From contig CALWJF010000074.1 of the NCBI GenBank assembly GCA_944380935.1, positions 1 through 38,857 on the forward strand: 38,857 bases of DNA. Direction: 5' to 3'. Both the position numbers and the translations under genes were made by a program. The notes beneath the pieces were generated by a model that saw only the letters and a program-made list of their open reading frames with translations, ran no database searches and was not told the DNA's origin. Numbering within the stretch: position 1 is the first letter of the stretch; every line of letters begins with the position of its first letter. Origin of the DNA: an uncultured Clostridia bacterium. Lineage in GTDB: Bacteria > Bacillota > Clostridia > Oscillospirales > QAMX01. This document shows, in pieces, positions 25,876-34,841 of this stretch.

Positions 25876-28167
25876 TCAGGAATTTTGTATATATACGGGC
25901 AATTGCATCGCAAATCTTCCCTGCCGCTGTGTTGTAATCACCTGCGTTCCCGCGCTTGAGAGCGTATGCACCAAATCCGTATCCACTTCATAATAGGCAG
26001 AAAGTACCGCATAATCCGCACCCAGCGCCGTTACCGAACCGGGCAACGCACGGCTGGAATAATAATCTCCCAGAGCCAGAATATCCGCATGCGTAAGCTG
26101 CGCCTGATTCAGCATTCGGCCTAAATTCTCCGCCTGAATCGCGCCCAGCGCAATCAATTTGTTACCCGCCGACTGGAGACTCAACAGCAGCCGTCCGTCG
26201 TCTGCGTCATCCGAATGGTTTACATAAATTCCTATATCCATTCCGTCCACGGACAGCTTCAAATCTTCGGACAGAACCACGCTCTGGGTATCCGTTTCTT
26301 GGGCGAGCTCTACAAATTGGGTATATCGCTGCATATCCTCCTCATCCTTCGGTTCCGGCAAATACAGCGCTGTAACCGCATAATTTTCCAGCATCCAGGG
26401 GATATTGGCGCTATCGGCACGCCGGTACGAGGATATAACCAATATATCCACTCTCCGTTCCCCATTCTCCCATAGGAAATTATCGATTCCGGAAACCGCA
26501 TATTCCCCGCTGCCGCCGCAATTAAAAACCAGACAGTTCCCATTCCGGCAGGCCACCACGCTTTGTCCGGTAACGGTCGAAACCACGGCAAAGGAAACTG
26601 TCATCTGTTTTTCCACTGCTGAGAACAAAAATGCAATTGCACAGATTCCCGTTATACATACGCAAGCCATGGTCGCAGACACACGCTTGAAAATATATAC
26701 AAGTGCAAACAAAAGATAACCAAACCCAAGCACAATGCCAACATATATGCTTTTTGCGGATATAGCCGCAAATGGTACGCGAGCCAGTATCGTAACTGTA
26801 TAGAGAATAAAATCGCATAAAAGCCTTGGAACCCACCCCAAAACTATGCCGAGCGGCAGCCACAGAAAACCCGCCAGTGCGGCGATCACGCCCAATGTAA
26901 AGGCATATTGTGACGCCCAAAGCACAAGCAAATTGGAAACCGGGGACAAAAGGGAAATCTCCTCAAAAAATACTGCCTGCACAGGCAGGACGAACATCTG
27001 CGCCGTCAGGGTTGTCGCTAAAATGGCCGCACCGCCACTGCACACCCGCAAAAGCATTTTATTTCGGATTGAGAGCCTGCGTTTGATGGCTGCATAGAAA
27101 GGCCCGCCATACAAAATTATGCCGAGCGTCGCAAAAAACGAGAGAAGAAAGCTTAAATCTGCTATGGCAAACGGATTGCAAAACAGAATAATTCCCGCCG
27201 AGACAAAAAGGCTGGTCAAACTATCCGGTTCCCGTACCAGATAAAATGACAAAAGCCATAAAATCTGCATAATGCCGGCGCGCAGTACCGACGCCGGCGC
27301 ACCGGTCATCAGCACGAACAGCAAAACTACCGGAATGGCCACTGCACATCCTATACGGCGGCGCAGCAGTGCCAATACAATGCCGACTAAAAACGCAACA
27401 TTCATTCCGGAAACCGCTATAATATGGGACAAACCGGTTAAACGGAGCGCATTTTCAACTCCGGATTCCAATCCGGTTTCGTCGCCGAAAAGCAGCGCGC
27501 TCATCAGTCCGGCTTCCCTAGCCGGCATAATTTCATTCAGTTTTTCCCCGACACTACGCGCAATACGCTGCAACCGGGCTGTAAAAGGGACCTTTATATC
27601 CTCTAAAAGCACGGCATCCGACGCGGATGCCTGCAAATAAATCCCATGCGAATTCAAATACCGGCGCGTATCAAAACGCCATGTATTTTCCGGAATCTCC
27701 AGTTCCGTCTCTACGCGGATTGCATCACCCGGACGCAGATGGGAATAATTCCCATCCAGATACAGCCGTACTTTAACTGTGCGGATTTTCTCTCCGTCCA
27801 GACGCTCCACTTTCCATTCCAGACGGGTATAATCTTCAAAAACTTCCGGGTATGCCTGCACATAGCCGACAAAATCTCCGCCTTTTCCGGCGAAGCTCAG
27901 TGCTGGATGGTATACAAACCTGCTGTAAAGTCCCCAAATGCAACCGGCAGCACAAACCCCGGCAAGCACGATCGCAGCATAACGAAGAACAGGATACCGC
28001 ATACGCAAGAACATACTCCCGCCGGCCAAAAGCAATGCAACTACTGCTGCCCAAAGCGCAATTGCTTCCACGAAGTAGCAAAACACCGCCGTTGCCGTCA
28101 TAAATCCGCAGACAAACAGCACCAGCGGCCTGGGTATTTTTCGTCTTTCAGACAAATAAAAATCCAT
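25876..28167 (-). CDS. comEC: ComEC/Rec2-type DNA-uptake channel protein
   Basis: A 763-aa membrane protein of the ComEC/Rec2 family, the channel that carries single-stranded DNA across the membrane during natural transformation. The order is N-terminal helices, an OB-like DUF4131 region (about 90-200), then the competence domain with LMSALLFGDETGL and LTGLSHIIAVSGMNVAFL. Multiple helices follow to about 520, and a C-terminal metallo-beta-lactamase-like region ends the protein. In that region the usual metal motif (THxHxDH) is replaced by ISSYRRADS (about 578-586), so nuclease activity is unlikely. GGAG lies 7 nt before ATG 28167. It sits just after the GAPDH terminator, with no strong promoter of its own, and no comEA is adjacent. 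Confidence 0.92.
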   Translation of the reverse strand: MDFYLSERRKIPRPLVLFVCGFMTATAVFCYFVEAIALWAAVVALLLAGGSMFLRMRYPVLRYAAIVLAGVCAAGCIWGLYSRFVYHPALSFAGKGGDFVGYVQAYPEVFEDYTRLEWKVERLDGEKIRTVKVRLYLDGNYSHLRPGDAIRVETELEIPENTWRFDTRRYLNSHGIYLQASASDAVLLEDIKVPFTARLQRIARSVGEKLNEIMPAREAGLMSALLFGDETGLESGVENALRLTGLSHIIAVSGMNVAFLVGIVLALLRRRIGCAVAIPVVLLFVLMTGAPASVLRAGIMQILWLLSFYLVREPDSLTSLFVSAGIILFCNPFAIADLSFLLSFFATLGIILYGGPFYAAIKRRLSIRNKMLLRVCSGGAAILATTLTAQMFVLPVQAVFFEEISLLSPVSNLLVLWASQYAFTLGVIAALAGFLWLPLGIVLGWVPRLLCDFILYTVTILARVPFAAISAKSIYVGIVLGFGYLLFALVYIFKRVSATMACVCITGICAIAFLFSAVEKQMTVSFAVVSTVTGQSVVACRNGNCLVFNCGGSGEYAVSGIDNFLWENGERRVDILVISSYRRADSANIPWMLENYAVTALYLPEPKDEEDMQRYTQFVELAQETDTQSVVLSEDLKLSVDGMDIGIYVNHSDDADDGRLLLSLQSAGNKLIALGAIQAENLGRMLNQAQLTHADILALGDYYSSRALPGSVTALGADYAVLSAYYEVDTDLVHTLSSAGTQVITTQRQGRFAMQLPVYIQNS

Positions 28168-28210
28168 TTCTCCACTCCACAGCCCAATTTACTATGCCCC
28201 GCTTGATAAC

Positions 28211-28245
28211 AAAAACCGGTACAGCACTAAGCCGTACCGGTTTTT
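28211..28245 (-). terminator. terminator of the GAPDH gene
   Basis: A 12-bp perfect stem (28211-28222 with 28234-28245) with an 11-nt loop has A- and T-tracts at its base. It lies 11 bp after the GAPDH stop in the minus direction. Confidence 0.88.
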
Positions 28246-28256
28246 TCTTGCTATTC

Positions 28257-29267
28257 TTATTTCAACTCGGCAAAATACTTAATAGTACGGACCATCTGAG
28301 AAGTATAGGAATTCTCATTGTCGTACCAAGATACAACCTGTACCTGATAGGTATCGTCGTCAATCTTGGAAACCATGGTCTGGGTCGCATCAAACAGGGA
28401 ACCATAGGTGATGCCGATAACATCGCTGGAAACGATCTCTTCTTCGGTATAACCAAAGCTCTCAGTAGAAGCAGCCTTCATCGCGGCGTTGATGCCTTCC
28501 TTGGTAATATCCTTACCCTTGACAACTGCAACCAGGATGGTGGTGGAACCGGTCGGAACCGGAACACGCTGAGCAGAACCGATCAGTTTTCCGTTGAGTT
28601 CCGGAATAACCAGGCCGATCGCCTTTGCAGCACCGGTGGAGTTCGGGACAATATTCACTGCACCAGCACGGGCACGACGCAGATCGCCCTTACGCTGCGG
28701 ACCGTCGAGGATCATCTGATCGCCGGTATAAGCATGAATCGTGCTCATGATACCGCTCTCGATCGGAGCATAATCATTCAAAGCCTTTGCCATCGGAGCC
28801 AGGCAGTTGGTTGTGCAGGATGCAGCAGAAATTACCGTATCCGCAGCTGTCAGAACATTATGGTTTACGTTATAAACAACGGTCGGGAGATCGTTCCCTG
28901 CCGGAGCAGAAATAACAACCTTCTTGGCGCCCGCCTTAATATGTGCAGAAGCCTTCTCCTTGGAGGTATAGAAGCCGGTGCACTCAAGCACGACATCAAC
29001 GCCCAGTTCGCCCCACGGGCACTCAGCTGCGTCTTTAATCGCATATATTTTGATTTCCTTGCCATCGACAATGATGGAATCCTCAGTGGATTCAACAGGC
29101 TTGCCGTATCTGCCCTGCGCGGAATCGTACTTCAAAAGATGAGCCAGCATTTTCGGGCTGGTCAGGTCGTTGATCGCGACGACTTCATAACCTGCAGCGC
29201 CGAACATCTGACGGAATGCAAGACGGCCGATACGACCAAAACCGTTAATAGCAACTTTAACAGACAT
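28257..29267 (-). CDS. gap: glyceraldehyde-3-phosphate dehydrogenase (type I)
   Basis: A 336-aa NAD-dependent glycolytic enzyme that converts glyceraldehyde-3-phosphate to 1,3-bisphosphoglycerate. The Rossmann start is [11 protein letters not shown], with Asp34 (AINDL) marking NAD preference. The catalytic Cys151 is in SAASCTTNC, and His178 is in [10 protein letters not shown]. The C-terminal [15 protein letters not shown] is the family hallmark. Codon choice looks more restricted than in the neighbours, as expected for a highly expressed gene. ATG 29267 has GGAGG 8-9 nt upstream; the open frame to 29327 is unconserved. It is monocistronic, with no pgk or tpiA adjacent. Confidence 0.97.
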   Translation of the reverse strand: MSVKVAINGFGRIGRLAFRQMFGAAGYEVVAINDLTSPKMLAHLLKYDSAQGRYGKPVESTEDSIIVDGKEIKIYAIKDAAECPWGELGVDVVLECTGFYTSKEKASAHIKAGAKKVVISAPAGNDLPTVVYNVNHNVLTAADTVISAASCTTNCLAPMAKALNDYAPIESGIMSTIHAYTGDQMILDGPQRKGDLRRARAGAVNIVPNSTGAAKAIGLVIPELNGKLIGSAQRVPVPTGSTTILVAVVKGKDITKEGINAAMKAASTESFGYTEEEIVSSDVIGITYGSLFDATQTMVSKIDDDTYQVQVVSWYDNENSYTSQMVRTIKYFAELK

Positions 29268-29298
29268 GGTTATTTCCTCCCAATGTGATGATGGATAT

Positions 29299-29327
29299 AT
29301 TATACAGCGCCCGAACCATTTGTACAA
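29299..29327 (-). promoter_or_regulatory. GAPDH promoter
   Basis: Minus-strand TTGTAC (29322-29327), 17-bp spacer, perfect TATAAT (29299-29304). A second, perfect TTGACA lies a few bases further upstream (29329-29334) but is 24 bp from the -10. No CggR or Rex operator is evident. Confidence 0.75.
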
Positions 29328-29501
29328 GTGTCAATTTGTTTAAATTTTCGCACAGGCGCAAATAGGTTTTCGATATATTTTTCCTTCATGCGCTAAAAAT
29401 ATACCCGGATTTTGCAGTTTCGAACGATGATTCTTATGATTTTCAACATTTATCTGTAAATATTGATTCCCATTACCGAACACTCTACCCTCACTCCGGT
29501 T

Positions 29502-30308
29502 TCAGGAACGCAACACAACCAAAACCTGCGCGCCTTCTTCATACGATTGCCCATCTGTTTCATAATACTGTATGTCCAAAAGCATTTCCTGCGCAAGCAG
29601 CGTCTCAAATATATCCGCCTCAAGAACAAAAACCGAAAATCCTTCCACCTGGACCGCCGGTTCCCCACACACAGCTTTCAAATCCCCCAGATCCGGCGTA
29701 TCACATAAAACAATACAAGCATATTCCGTATCTGCTTCAAATGCAGTTACAATAGCATCCAGGTCTTGCTCAGACAGTTCCATTTCCGATTTCGTGCCAT
29801 CCGCATCATCCTGCGTTGCAGATTCCATATCCCCGTCTTCCTGCGGTGTTGCCCCGTTGCTTTCTTCCCCCGAATCCGGGCTGTCAGATTCTGTATCCTG
29901 CGTTGCAGATTGATTAAATTCCGAAGCCGCCGAATCCGAAGTTATCATCTCGCTTGCATTATCTTGAGATTTTGCCGCACCCAAACGCAGTACCGAGACC
30001 GTTCCTGCGCCGAACAGAATCAGGCAGGCACAAGCTGCAGCAACCCAGGCTCGCCGACGCGCACGTGCACGCAGACGCGCAAGCCGGGCATCCCATCGGA
30101 CTGCGCCCATAATCTGTTCGTGCAAATCCGCCGGGATCTCGTTGGGCAACGTTTTTTCCGCCTGAAGCAGCGCCTCCATATCTTCAAAAAGAGTACGGCA
30201 CGCCTCGCAGCTTTCCAGATGCCGTTTCATTGCTCTTACCTGATCCGCATCCAGCTTGCCGTCAAAATAGTCCAGCATCCTGTCCTGGATTCTCTCACAT
30301 TCACCCAT
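29502..30308 (-). CDS. membrane anti-sigma factor with zf-HC2 domain
   Basis: A 268-aa anti-sigma factor predicted to hold the adjacent ECF sigma factor at the membrane. The cytoplasmic N terminus has the zinc anti-sigma motif HLESCEAC (HxxxCxxC). One membrane helix follows (WVAAACACLILFGAGTVSVL), preceded by an Arg-rich stretch. Outside lies a Ser/Thr/Asp/Glu-rich linker of about 60 residues and then a domain of about 90 residues (from SEQDLDAIVTAFEAD) that I do not recognise. The frame is open to 30428, but ATG 30308 has GGAGG 9 nt upstream and starts the HC2 region. It overlaps the end of the sigma gene by 8 bp, a typical coupled pair. Confidence 0.88.
   Translation of the reverse strand: MGECERIQDRMLDYFDGKLDADQVRAMKRHLESCEACRTLFEDMEALLQAEKTLPNEIPADLHEQIMGAVRWDARLARLRARARRRAWVAAACACLILFGAGTVSVLRLGAAKSQDNASEMITSDSAASEFNQSATQDTESDSPDSGEESNGATPQEDGDMESATQDDADGTKSEMELSEQDLDAIVTAFEADTEYACIVLCDTPDLGDLKAVCGEPAVQVEGFSVFVLEADIFETLLAQEMLLDIQYYETDGQSYEEGAQVLVVLRS
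29808..29911 (-). repeat. 17-bp direct repeat in the anti-sigma linker
   Basis: The sequence ATCCTGCGTTGCAGATT occurs at 29808-29824 and again at 29895-29911. It encodes a repeated SATQD unit in the acidic extracellular linker. Such repeats can recombine and change linker length in frame only if the 87-bp unit (29 codons) is gained or lost, which it would be here. Confidence 0.7.
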
Positions 30309-30915
30309 TGCGGCCGCCTCCTTTCCTCTTATTAGACGAAGTACAGGCAGGAAAGTTCCCGCCCGCTCGCAAGGCATCCGCAAGCTTGACACGTGCGCGG
30401 AACAGGCGGGATTTAACCGTACCTTCATTCAATCGCAGAATTTCTTCAATGCGCGCATACGGCAGGTTATTAATATCCCGCAAGATCAATACCTGCCTGT
30501 ATTCTTCCGGTAAAGCGGCAATGGCGCGGGATAATGCTTCATTCAGCTCCATGCGTTCCGCAGCCGCTTCGGGGGAATAAGAATGGTCCGGAATATCCAT
30601 TTGTTTTTCCTCTCCGGAATCATCGCAAACATTCAGGGATGTCTCGTTTATCCGGGCTGCACGGCGAACAAAGTCCACAGCTGTATTAACCGCAATGCGA
30701 TAAACCCACGTTTCCGGGGTACTTTCCCCTTTGAAGTGCCGGAGCCCGCGATATGCCTTAATAAAAACTTCTTGTGATAGATCCATGGCGTCAGATGCAT
30801 TTCCGGTATAACGAAGGGCAAGTAAATATACGCGTTTTTCACAGCTTTTTACCAGTTTTTCAAATGCTTTCTCATCGCCTGCACACAGTTTTTCTACAAA
30901 CGTCTCAGTCTTCAA
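30301..30915 (-). CDS. ECF-type RNA polymerase sigma factor
   Basis: A 204-aa sigma-70 family ECF factor. Region 2 is visible as FEKLVKSCEKRVYLLALRYTGNASDAMDLSQEVFIKAYRGL. Region 4 is LPEEYRQVLILRDINNLPYARIEEILRLNEGTVKSRL with the helix-turn-helix. It directs RNA polymerase to a stress- or envelope-related regulon, and is probably sequestered by the membrane protein encoded next. I choose the TTG at 30915 because AAAGGAGG lies 7 nt upstream; the frame continues to another TTG at 30945 without a good site. The start overlaps the tRNA-dihydrouridine synthase gene by 11 bp. Its target promoters cannot be deduced here. Confidence 0.92.
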   Translation of the reverse strand: MKTETFVEKLCAGDEKAFEKLVKSCEKRVYLLALRYTGNASDAMDLSQEVFIKAYRGLRHFKGESTPETWVYRIAVNTAVDFVRRAARINETSLNVCDDSGEEKQMDIPDHSYSPEAAAERMELNEALSRAIAALPEEYRQVLILRDINNLPYARIEEILRLNEGTVKSRLFRARVKLADALRAGGNFPACTSSNKRKGGGRNG

Positions 30916-31885
30916 GATCCGGCCTCCTTTCCAAAAATTCCTCAATCAGTGCATCGATTTCTGCAAGCGAAGACACCGCAGAAAATCGGGCTCGGTATGC
31001 GGCGCTGCCGCGTACGCCTTTGAGGTACCATGCAAGATGCTTACGTGCCTCTAGTATAGCCGTCCGTTCCCCTTTCCGTTGCGCCGCCAATGCAATTTGC
31101 ATACGGGCAACCGCAAATCGCTCCGGCAGCTGTACGACACTAGGCTCCGGCAAACCGCGCATACGCGCTTCGATCTGCTCGAAAATCCATGGATTCCCCA
31201 ACGCACCGCGTCCAACCATCACCAGATCGCATCCGGTATGTGCATACAGTGCCTGGGCATCTGCCGCAGAAAATACATCTCCGTTTGCAATAAAAGGAAT
31301 ACGTACCGCCTCACGTACACGCGCAAGCGCATCCCAGTCGGCTCGGCCGGAATACATCTGCTCTCTCGTCCGGCCATGAACGCATACTGCACAAGCGCCG
31401 GATGCCTGCGCCATTTGGGCAAATGCCACTGCATTGCAGCTGTCCGCATCCCAACCGAGCCTAAACTTAACCGTTACCGGAACATTTACCGCTTTCACCA
31501 CCGCCGAAATAATCGCTGCGGCACGCGCTGGATCGCGCATCAGGGCGCTGCCATCACCATTATTGACAATTTTCGGCGTCGGGCAACCCATATTAAGATC
31601 CAATACCTGTGCTTTTGAAATCTCCAGCGCCAGAAGTGCGCCTTCCGCCATAATTTCGGGCTCAGATCCGAAAATCTGTACTGCAAAAGGCTGGTCTTCT
31701 GCTTCGGTCAACAGGATCTGACTGGTCCTGTCCGGTTGAAAAACCAGTGCACGGGCGCTGGCCATCTCGCTTACCGTATACCCCGCGCCGAAGCGGCGCG
31801 CCGTTACACGGAACGCAGCGTCTGCAACACCGGCCATCGGCGCCAGCGCAGCATACGAGGATATCACAACGCCTCCAATGTTCAT
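30905..31885 (-). CDS. dusB: tRNA-dihydrouridine synthase (DusB-like)
   Basis: A 326-aa FMN enzyme that reduces uridines in the tRNA D-loop. The TIM barrel starts APMAGVADAAFR. The catalytic Cys is in LNMGCPTPKIVNNGDGSALM, and the HGRTREQMYSGRADW and NGDVFSAADA segments bind FMN and substrate. A C-terminal helical tRNA-binding domain follows. ATG 31885 has GGGAGG 5 nt upstream; the open frame to 31921 would overlap the previous gene. It lies 19 bp after the TetM-like gene and overlaps the sigma gene, so all belong to one operon. Confidence 0.94.
   Translation of the reverse strand: MNIGGVVISSYAALAPMAGVADAAFRVTARRFGAGYTVSEMASARALVFQPDRTSQILLTEAEDQPFAVQIFGSEPEIMAEGALLALEISKAQVLDLNMGCPTPKIVNNGDGSALMRDPARAAAIISAVVKAVNVPVTVKFRLGWDADSCNAVAFAQMAQASGACAVCVHGRTREQMYSGRADWDALARVREAVRIPFIANGDVFSAADAQALYAHTGCDLVMVGRGALGNPWIFEQIEARMRGLPEPSVVQLPERFAVARMQIALAAQRKGERTAILEARKHLAWYLKGVRGSAAYRARFSAVSSLAEIDALIEEFLERRPDLED
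30913..30930 (-). promoter_or_regulatory. ribosome binding site that sets the sigma-factor TTG start
   Basis: AAAGGAGG is followed by 7 nt and TTG (30915-30913), all inside the last codons of the tRNA-dihydrouridine synthase gene. An ideal Shine-Dalgarno with a weak start codon suggests expression coupled to translation of the upstream gene. Confidence 0.75.
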
Positions 31886-31904
31886 AAGTCCTCCCAAATG
31901 TGCA

Positions 31905-33866
31905 TTATTGTGTATAGGCACCGCGTTTAAACAAAATCCACTTGGATCGGTCCAGCGGATTCACACCGCGGAACGGTGCCGTCCGGCCTTCTCCCGGCGG
32001 ACAAAGCCGGTAACTGTCAAAGCGGGAATAGAAAACCGCCCGGCCTCCCGATAATCCGGCCAACCGTACCGGATAATCCATACAAGTCGCAACCGGCAGC
32101 GCACACTGGAGCGTAAACTCCCCATTATGCAGTACCGGCGCATCAAATTCGCCCCGCATCTGCGTAACATCGGAGATTATACGCCCCATGAGCCCTTCTT
32201 CCGCGCGGATGCGCACAGAAAGGAACGGTTCCAGAAGCCGTTCCCCAGCCGCAGCCAGGCCATTTTGGAAAGCCATCGGCGTAGCGACAAAAAAATCCAA
32301 CGGATGGGTATGAATGGTATGATGTTCGCCGCCAATCAGTGTGGCGCGAAAGTCCGTAACTTCCCATCCAAGCTGCCCCTGCTTGAGACATTCATAGAAG
32401 CTGGTGCGGATATGTTCCTGATATTTATAAAAAAGTTCGTTATGCGGTACGTGTCCCGGATCATATTCAACCCCTGAACCAGTAGGAAGCGGTTCAAAAA
32501 GGAAACGAACAATTGCCCAGCAGGGTTTAGGCATCGTATAGGCGGCGAATCCCTGCGCCGTATGCGCAGGCGTTTCCTTATAAATCACTGTTGGGGGCGA
32601 AAAAGACGCAGCAAGTCCATAACGCTGCTGCAAAAGCGAAGCAATCACCTCAAGTTGAATCTGGCCGGTGATATTCAGGTCAATCTCCCGCTCCGTATTC
32701 TCCCAACGGCAGTCAATCAGCGGCTCTTCCTGGGATAGTTCCCGCAACGCTGCAACCAGCTGCGTAAGCTGCTCCGGCTTTTCCGGTTCTACCTTAACAC
32801 GAAAAAACGGATTGGCTATTGAAAATTCCCCGACCGGAGGACGCTGTCCAAAATAATCGCCTACACGCGCCTGTTCCAACCCATAAAGCGCTGCGATATC
32901 CCCGGCGGACACACTTTGCAAATCCTGATGTTTTGCCCCGTCAAACCGACGAAGCAAGGATATTTTCCCTTCCCGTTGCGCATTTTCGAACAAATTGTGC
33001 AAAATCAGCGTATCACGCGGCGTCACCGTTCCGCCGTACATGCGTACATGCGCGACTAATCCATGACTGCCATCATGTTCCACCTGATAAATAAGCCCGG
33101 AAAGATCACGGGTCTGCCGGGATGCCGCATCCGGCAGCAGCCCGACCAGCACATCCAAAAGCGTTTCCACGCCCACGCCGAATTTTGCACAGCCAAACAC
33201 TGCCGGCGTAATCAAACCGTCTGCCGTCTGCCGGCGTGCAATGCGCATCAACTCCGCATGGCCAATCGGTTCCTCTGAAAGCCAGCGTTCTGCAAGCGCA
33301 TCATCATGCTCCGCAAGCGAGGCACAGGCTTCCTCTTCCCACTCCGGCACCGTACCCACACGGCAGGACGGGTCCCCCTGGGTTTCTATCGCGTTAACCG
33401 GCAGAAAATTTCCGCCCAGCTGCGTTCGCATCTGGGCCAGCACTTCGACGCCATGGCTCCCCGCCCGGTCAATTTTGTTGATGAAGACTACACATGGCAT
33501 AGCGGCTGCCTTTAATGCATGCCACAGATTTTCCGTATGCGCCTGCACGCCCTCAACCGCCGACACAACCAGAACCGCCGCGTCCAGTGCAAGCAAACTG
33601 CGTTCCACCTCTCCGGCAAAATCAAAATGCCCGGGCGTATCCAGGATTTGTATCCGATCTCCCTTCCATTCCAAGTTCACCTGCGCACTACGTACAGATA
33701 TCCCGCGCGCCCGTTCAATCGGCATCCAGTCGGTCTGTGTATTCGCCTCATCTACGCTCCCGGCGCGGCGGATCTTTCCGCAGGCAAAAAGCAGCTGTTC
33801 AGTCAACGTGGTTTTCCCTGCATCAACGTGGGCAAGAATCCCTATATTAAATGTTCTGCCAGCCAT
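31905..33866 (-). CDS. TetM/OtrA-like ribosomal protection-family GTPase
   Basis: A 653-aa translation-factor GTPase of the TetM/TetW/TetO family, EF-G paralogues that act on the ribosome; some expel tetracycline. GTPase motifs are AHVDAGKTT, RGISVRSA (switch I, less conserved than the RGITIQT of TetM), DTPGH and NKID. Domain IV has GWEVTDFRATLIGGEHHTIHTHPLDF, which resembles TetM. The C terminus (RGVNPLDRSKWILFKRGAY) is of the chromosomal type found in many clostridia. Resistance therefore cannot be assumed. It is 11 bp downstream of the sugar-isomerase-like gene. ATG 33866 is preferred to the TTG at 33872; only a weak AGTGAG site is present. Confidence 0.9.
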   Translation of the reverse strand: MAGRTFNIGILAHVDAGKTTLTEQLLFACGKIRRAGSVDEANTQTDWMPIERARGISVRSAQVNLEWKGDRIQILDTPGHFDFAGEVERSLLALDAAVLVVSAVEGVQAHTENLWHALKAAAMPCVVFINKIDRAGSHGVEVLAQMRTQLGGNFLPVNAIETQGDPSCRVGTVPEWEEEACASLAEHDDALAERWLSEEPIGHAELMRIARRQTADGLITPAVFGCAKFGVGVETLLDVLVGLLPDAASRQTRDLSGLIYQVEHDGSHGLVAHVRMYGGTVTPRDTLILHNLFENAQREGKISLLRRFDGAKHQDLQSVSAGDIAALYGLEQARVGDYFGQRPPVGEFSIANPFFRVKVEPEKPEQLTQLVAALRELSQEEPLIDCRWENTEREIDLNITGQIQLEVIASLLQQRYGLAASFSPPTVIYKETPAHTAQGFAAYTMPKPCWAIVRFLFEPLPTGSGVEYDPGHVPHNELFYKYQEHIRTSFYECLKQGQLGWEVTDFRATLIGGEHHTIHTHPLDFFVATPMAFQNGLAAAGERLLEPFLSVRIRAEEGLMGRIISDVTQMRGEFDAPVLHNGEFTLQCALPVATCMDYPVRLAGLSGGRAVFYSRFDSYRLCPPGEGRTAPFRGVNPLDRSKWILFKRGAYTQ

Positions 33867-33877
33867 GCACAACTCAC

Positions 33878-34651
33878 TTACAGCAGCGCTTTTATAAACC
33901 GTGCGCTTTCCGCACAGACCTCGGCATATTCATAGGCATACAGGTCAAGTCCCATCATTCCGTCAAAACCAATCTCACGCAGCTTGGCCAGATAGGCGCT
34001 CAAATCCATGTCTCCCTGCCAAGGCACAAGATGATTATGTACGCCGCGCGCCATGTTTTCCACATGCGCATGCAGGATATACGACGCCGACTGTGCAAGT
34101 GCCAGCATAGGATCAGGGTCGCACAGGAACATATGCCCGATATCGGCGTTGATCCCCAACGCCGGCGAGTTGATTTCCGCAAAACTGGTCAACAGCATGT
34201 CCGTATTCCGGATCAGAAATTCCGGTTCAAACTCCAACGCAAGACGCATTCCCAGCGATTCCGCAACAGCGCACATCTGACGCGAAGCACGGATATTTTT
34301 TGCCCACCGCACAAACGGATCTTCCCCTTTATACCGGTGCGCAGGCGATGCAACCAGATAGTTTGCACCCAGAGCATGCGCAATTTCCAGTGTACGCCGT
34401 ACCAGGGCAAAATTCTCTTCACTAAAAGAAAAATCCATATGTGCGCTAACCGCATAACCGCGCACACCGGCTTTTTCCATTGCCTCACGCATTTTCGAAG
34501 CAAAGTCAGGCGCAAAAAATTCTTCACGTGGGCAAAATTTTTTGTCAAACGGACTAATCTCTACACCATCAAAACCAGATTCCATGAGAAAGGCAACACT
34601 GTCCGGAATCGAAAATTGCGGCAGCATTTGTGTACGACCGAGTAAAAGCAT
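33878..34651 (-). CDS. sugar phosphate isomerase/epimerase-like TIM-barrel protein
   Basis: A 257-aa xylose isomerase-like TIM-barrel protein. Candidate metal ligands follow the family: Glu142 (ALEFEPEF), Asp170 and His173 (INADIGHM), and His196 (ILHAHVEN). An early GVEISPF barrel strand is typical. GAGAGGGA lies 8 nt before ATG 34651. It is first in an operon with the TetM-like GTPase, dusB and the sigma/anti-sigma pair, which gives no clue to its substrate. It is only distantly like the other TIM-barrel gene at 7646-8458. Confidence 0.87.
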   Translation of the reverse strand: MLLLGRTQMLPQFSIPDSVAFLMESGFDGVEISPFDKKFCPREEFFAPDFASKMREAMEKAGVRGYAVSAHMDFSFSEENFALVRRTLEIAHALGANYLVASPAHRYKGEDPFVRWAKNIRASRQMCAVAESLGMRLALEFEPEFLIRNTDMLLTSFAEINSPALGINADIGHMFLCDPDPMLALAQSASYILHAHVENMARGVHNHLVPWQGDMDLSAYLAKLREIGFDGMMGLDLYAYEYAEVCAESARFIKALL

Positions 34652-34680
34652 AGAAATTCCCTCTCTTTTTTATTTTTTTC

Positions 34681-34709
34681 ATTTTAACATGCTGTTTTTC
34701 GCCTGTCAA
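34681..34709 (-). promoter_or_regulatory. promoter of the five-gene TetM-like/dusB/sigma operon
   Basis: Minus-strand TTGACA (34704-34709), 17-bp spacer, TAAAAT (34681-34686). This is a sigma-A type promoter; I see no second, ECF-type promoter that would indicate autoregulation. Confidence 0.85.
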
Positions 34710-34775
34710 CACGATGAAAATGTCAGGTAAATTCCGCTTCCCTTCATACGCTTACGGCAATCCCTGCTTATTTTC

Positions 34776-34821
34776 GCCAAAACAGACGGTGCACAGGATA
34801 AAACCCCGTGCACCGTCTGTT
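34776..34821 (-). terminator. terminator of the deacetylase-like gene
   Basis: A perfect 14-bp stem (34781-34794 with 34808-34821) has a 13-nt loop. It is followed on the minus strand by a short T-run and starts 20 bp after the stop codon. Confidence 0.85.
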
Positions 34822-34841
34822 ATTCCTGTTTCCCTAATCTG

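Noticed and set aside
28194..29288. A 364-codon open frame on the plus strand
   Set aside because: It lies antisense to the clearly recognised GAPDH gene, has no family resemblance or ribosome binding site, and arises from the biased codon use of the real gene.
31905..33866. Acquired tetracycline-resistance gene on a mobile element
   Set aside because: The protein is a divergent chromosomal member of the family. It sits in an operon with dusB, and there are no flanking transposase, conjugation genes or repeats.
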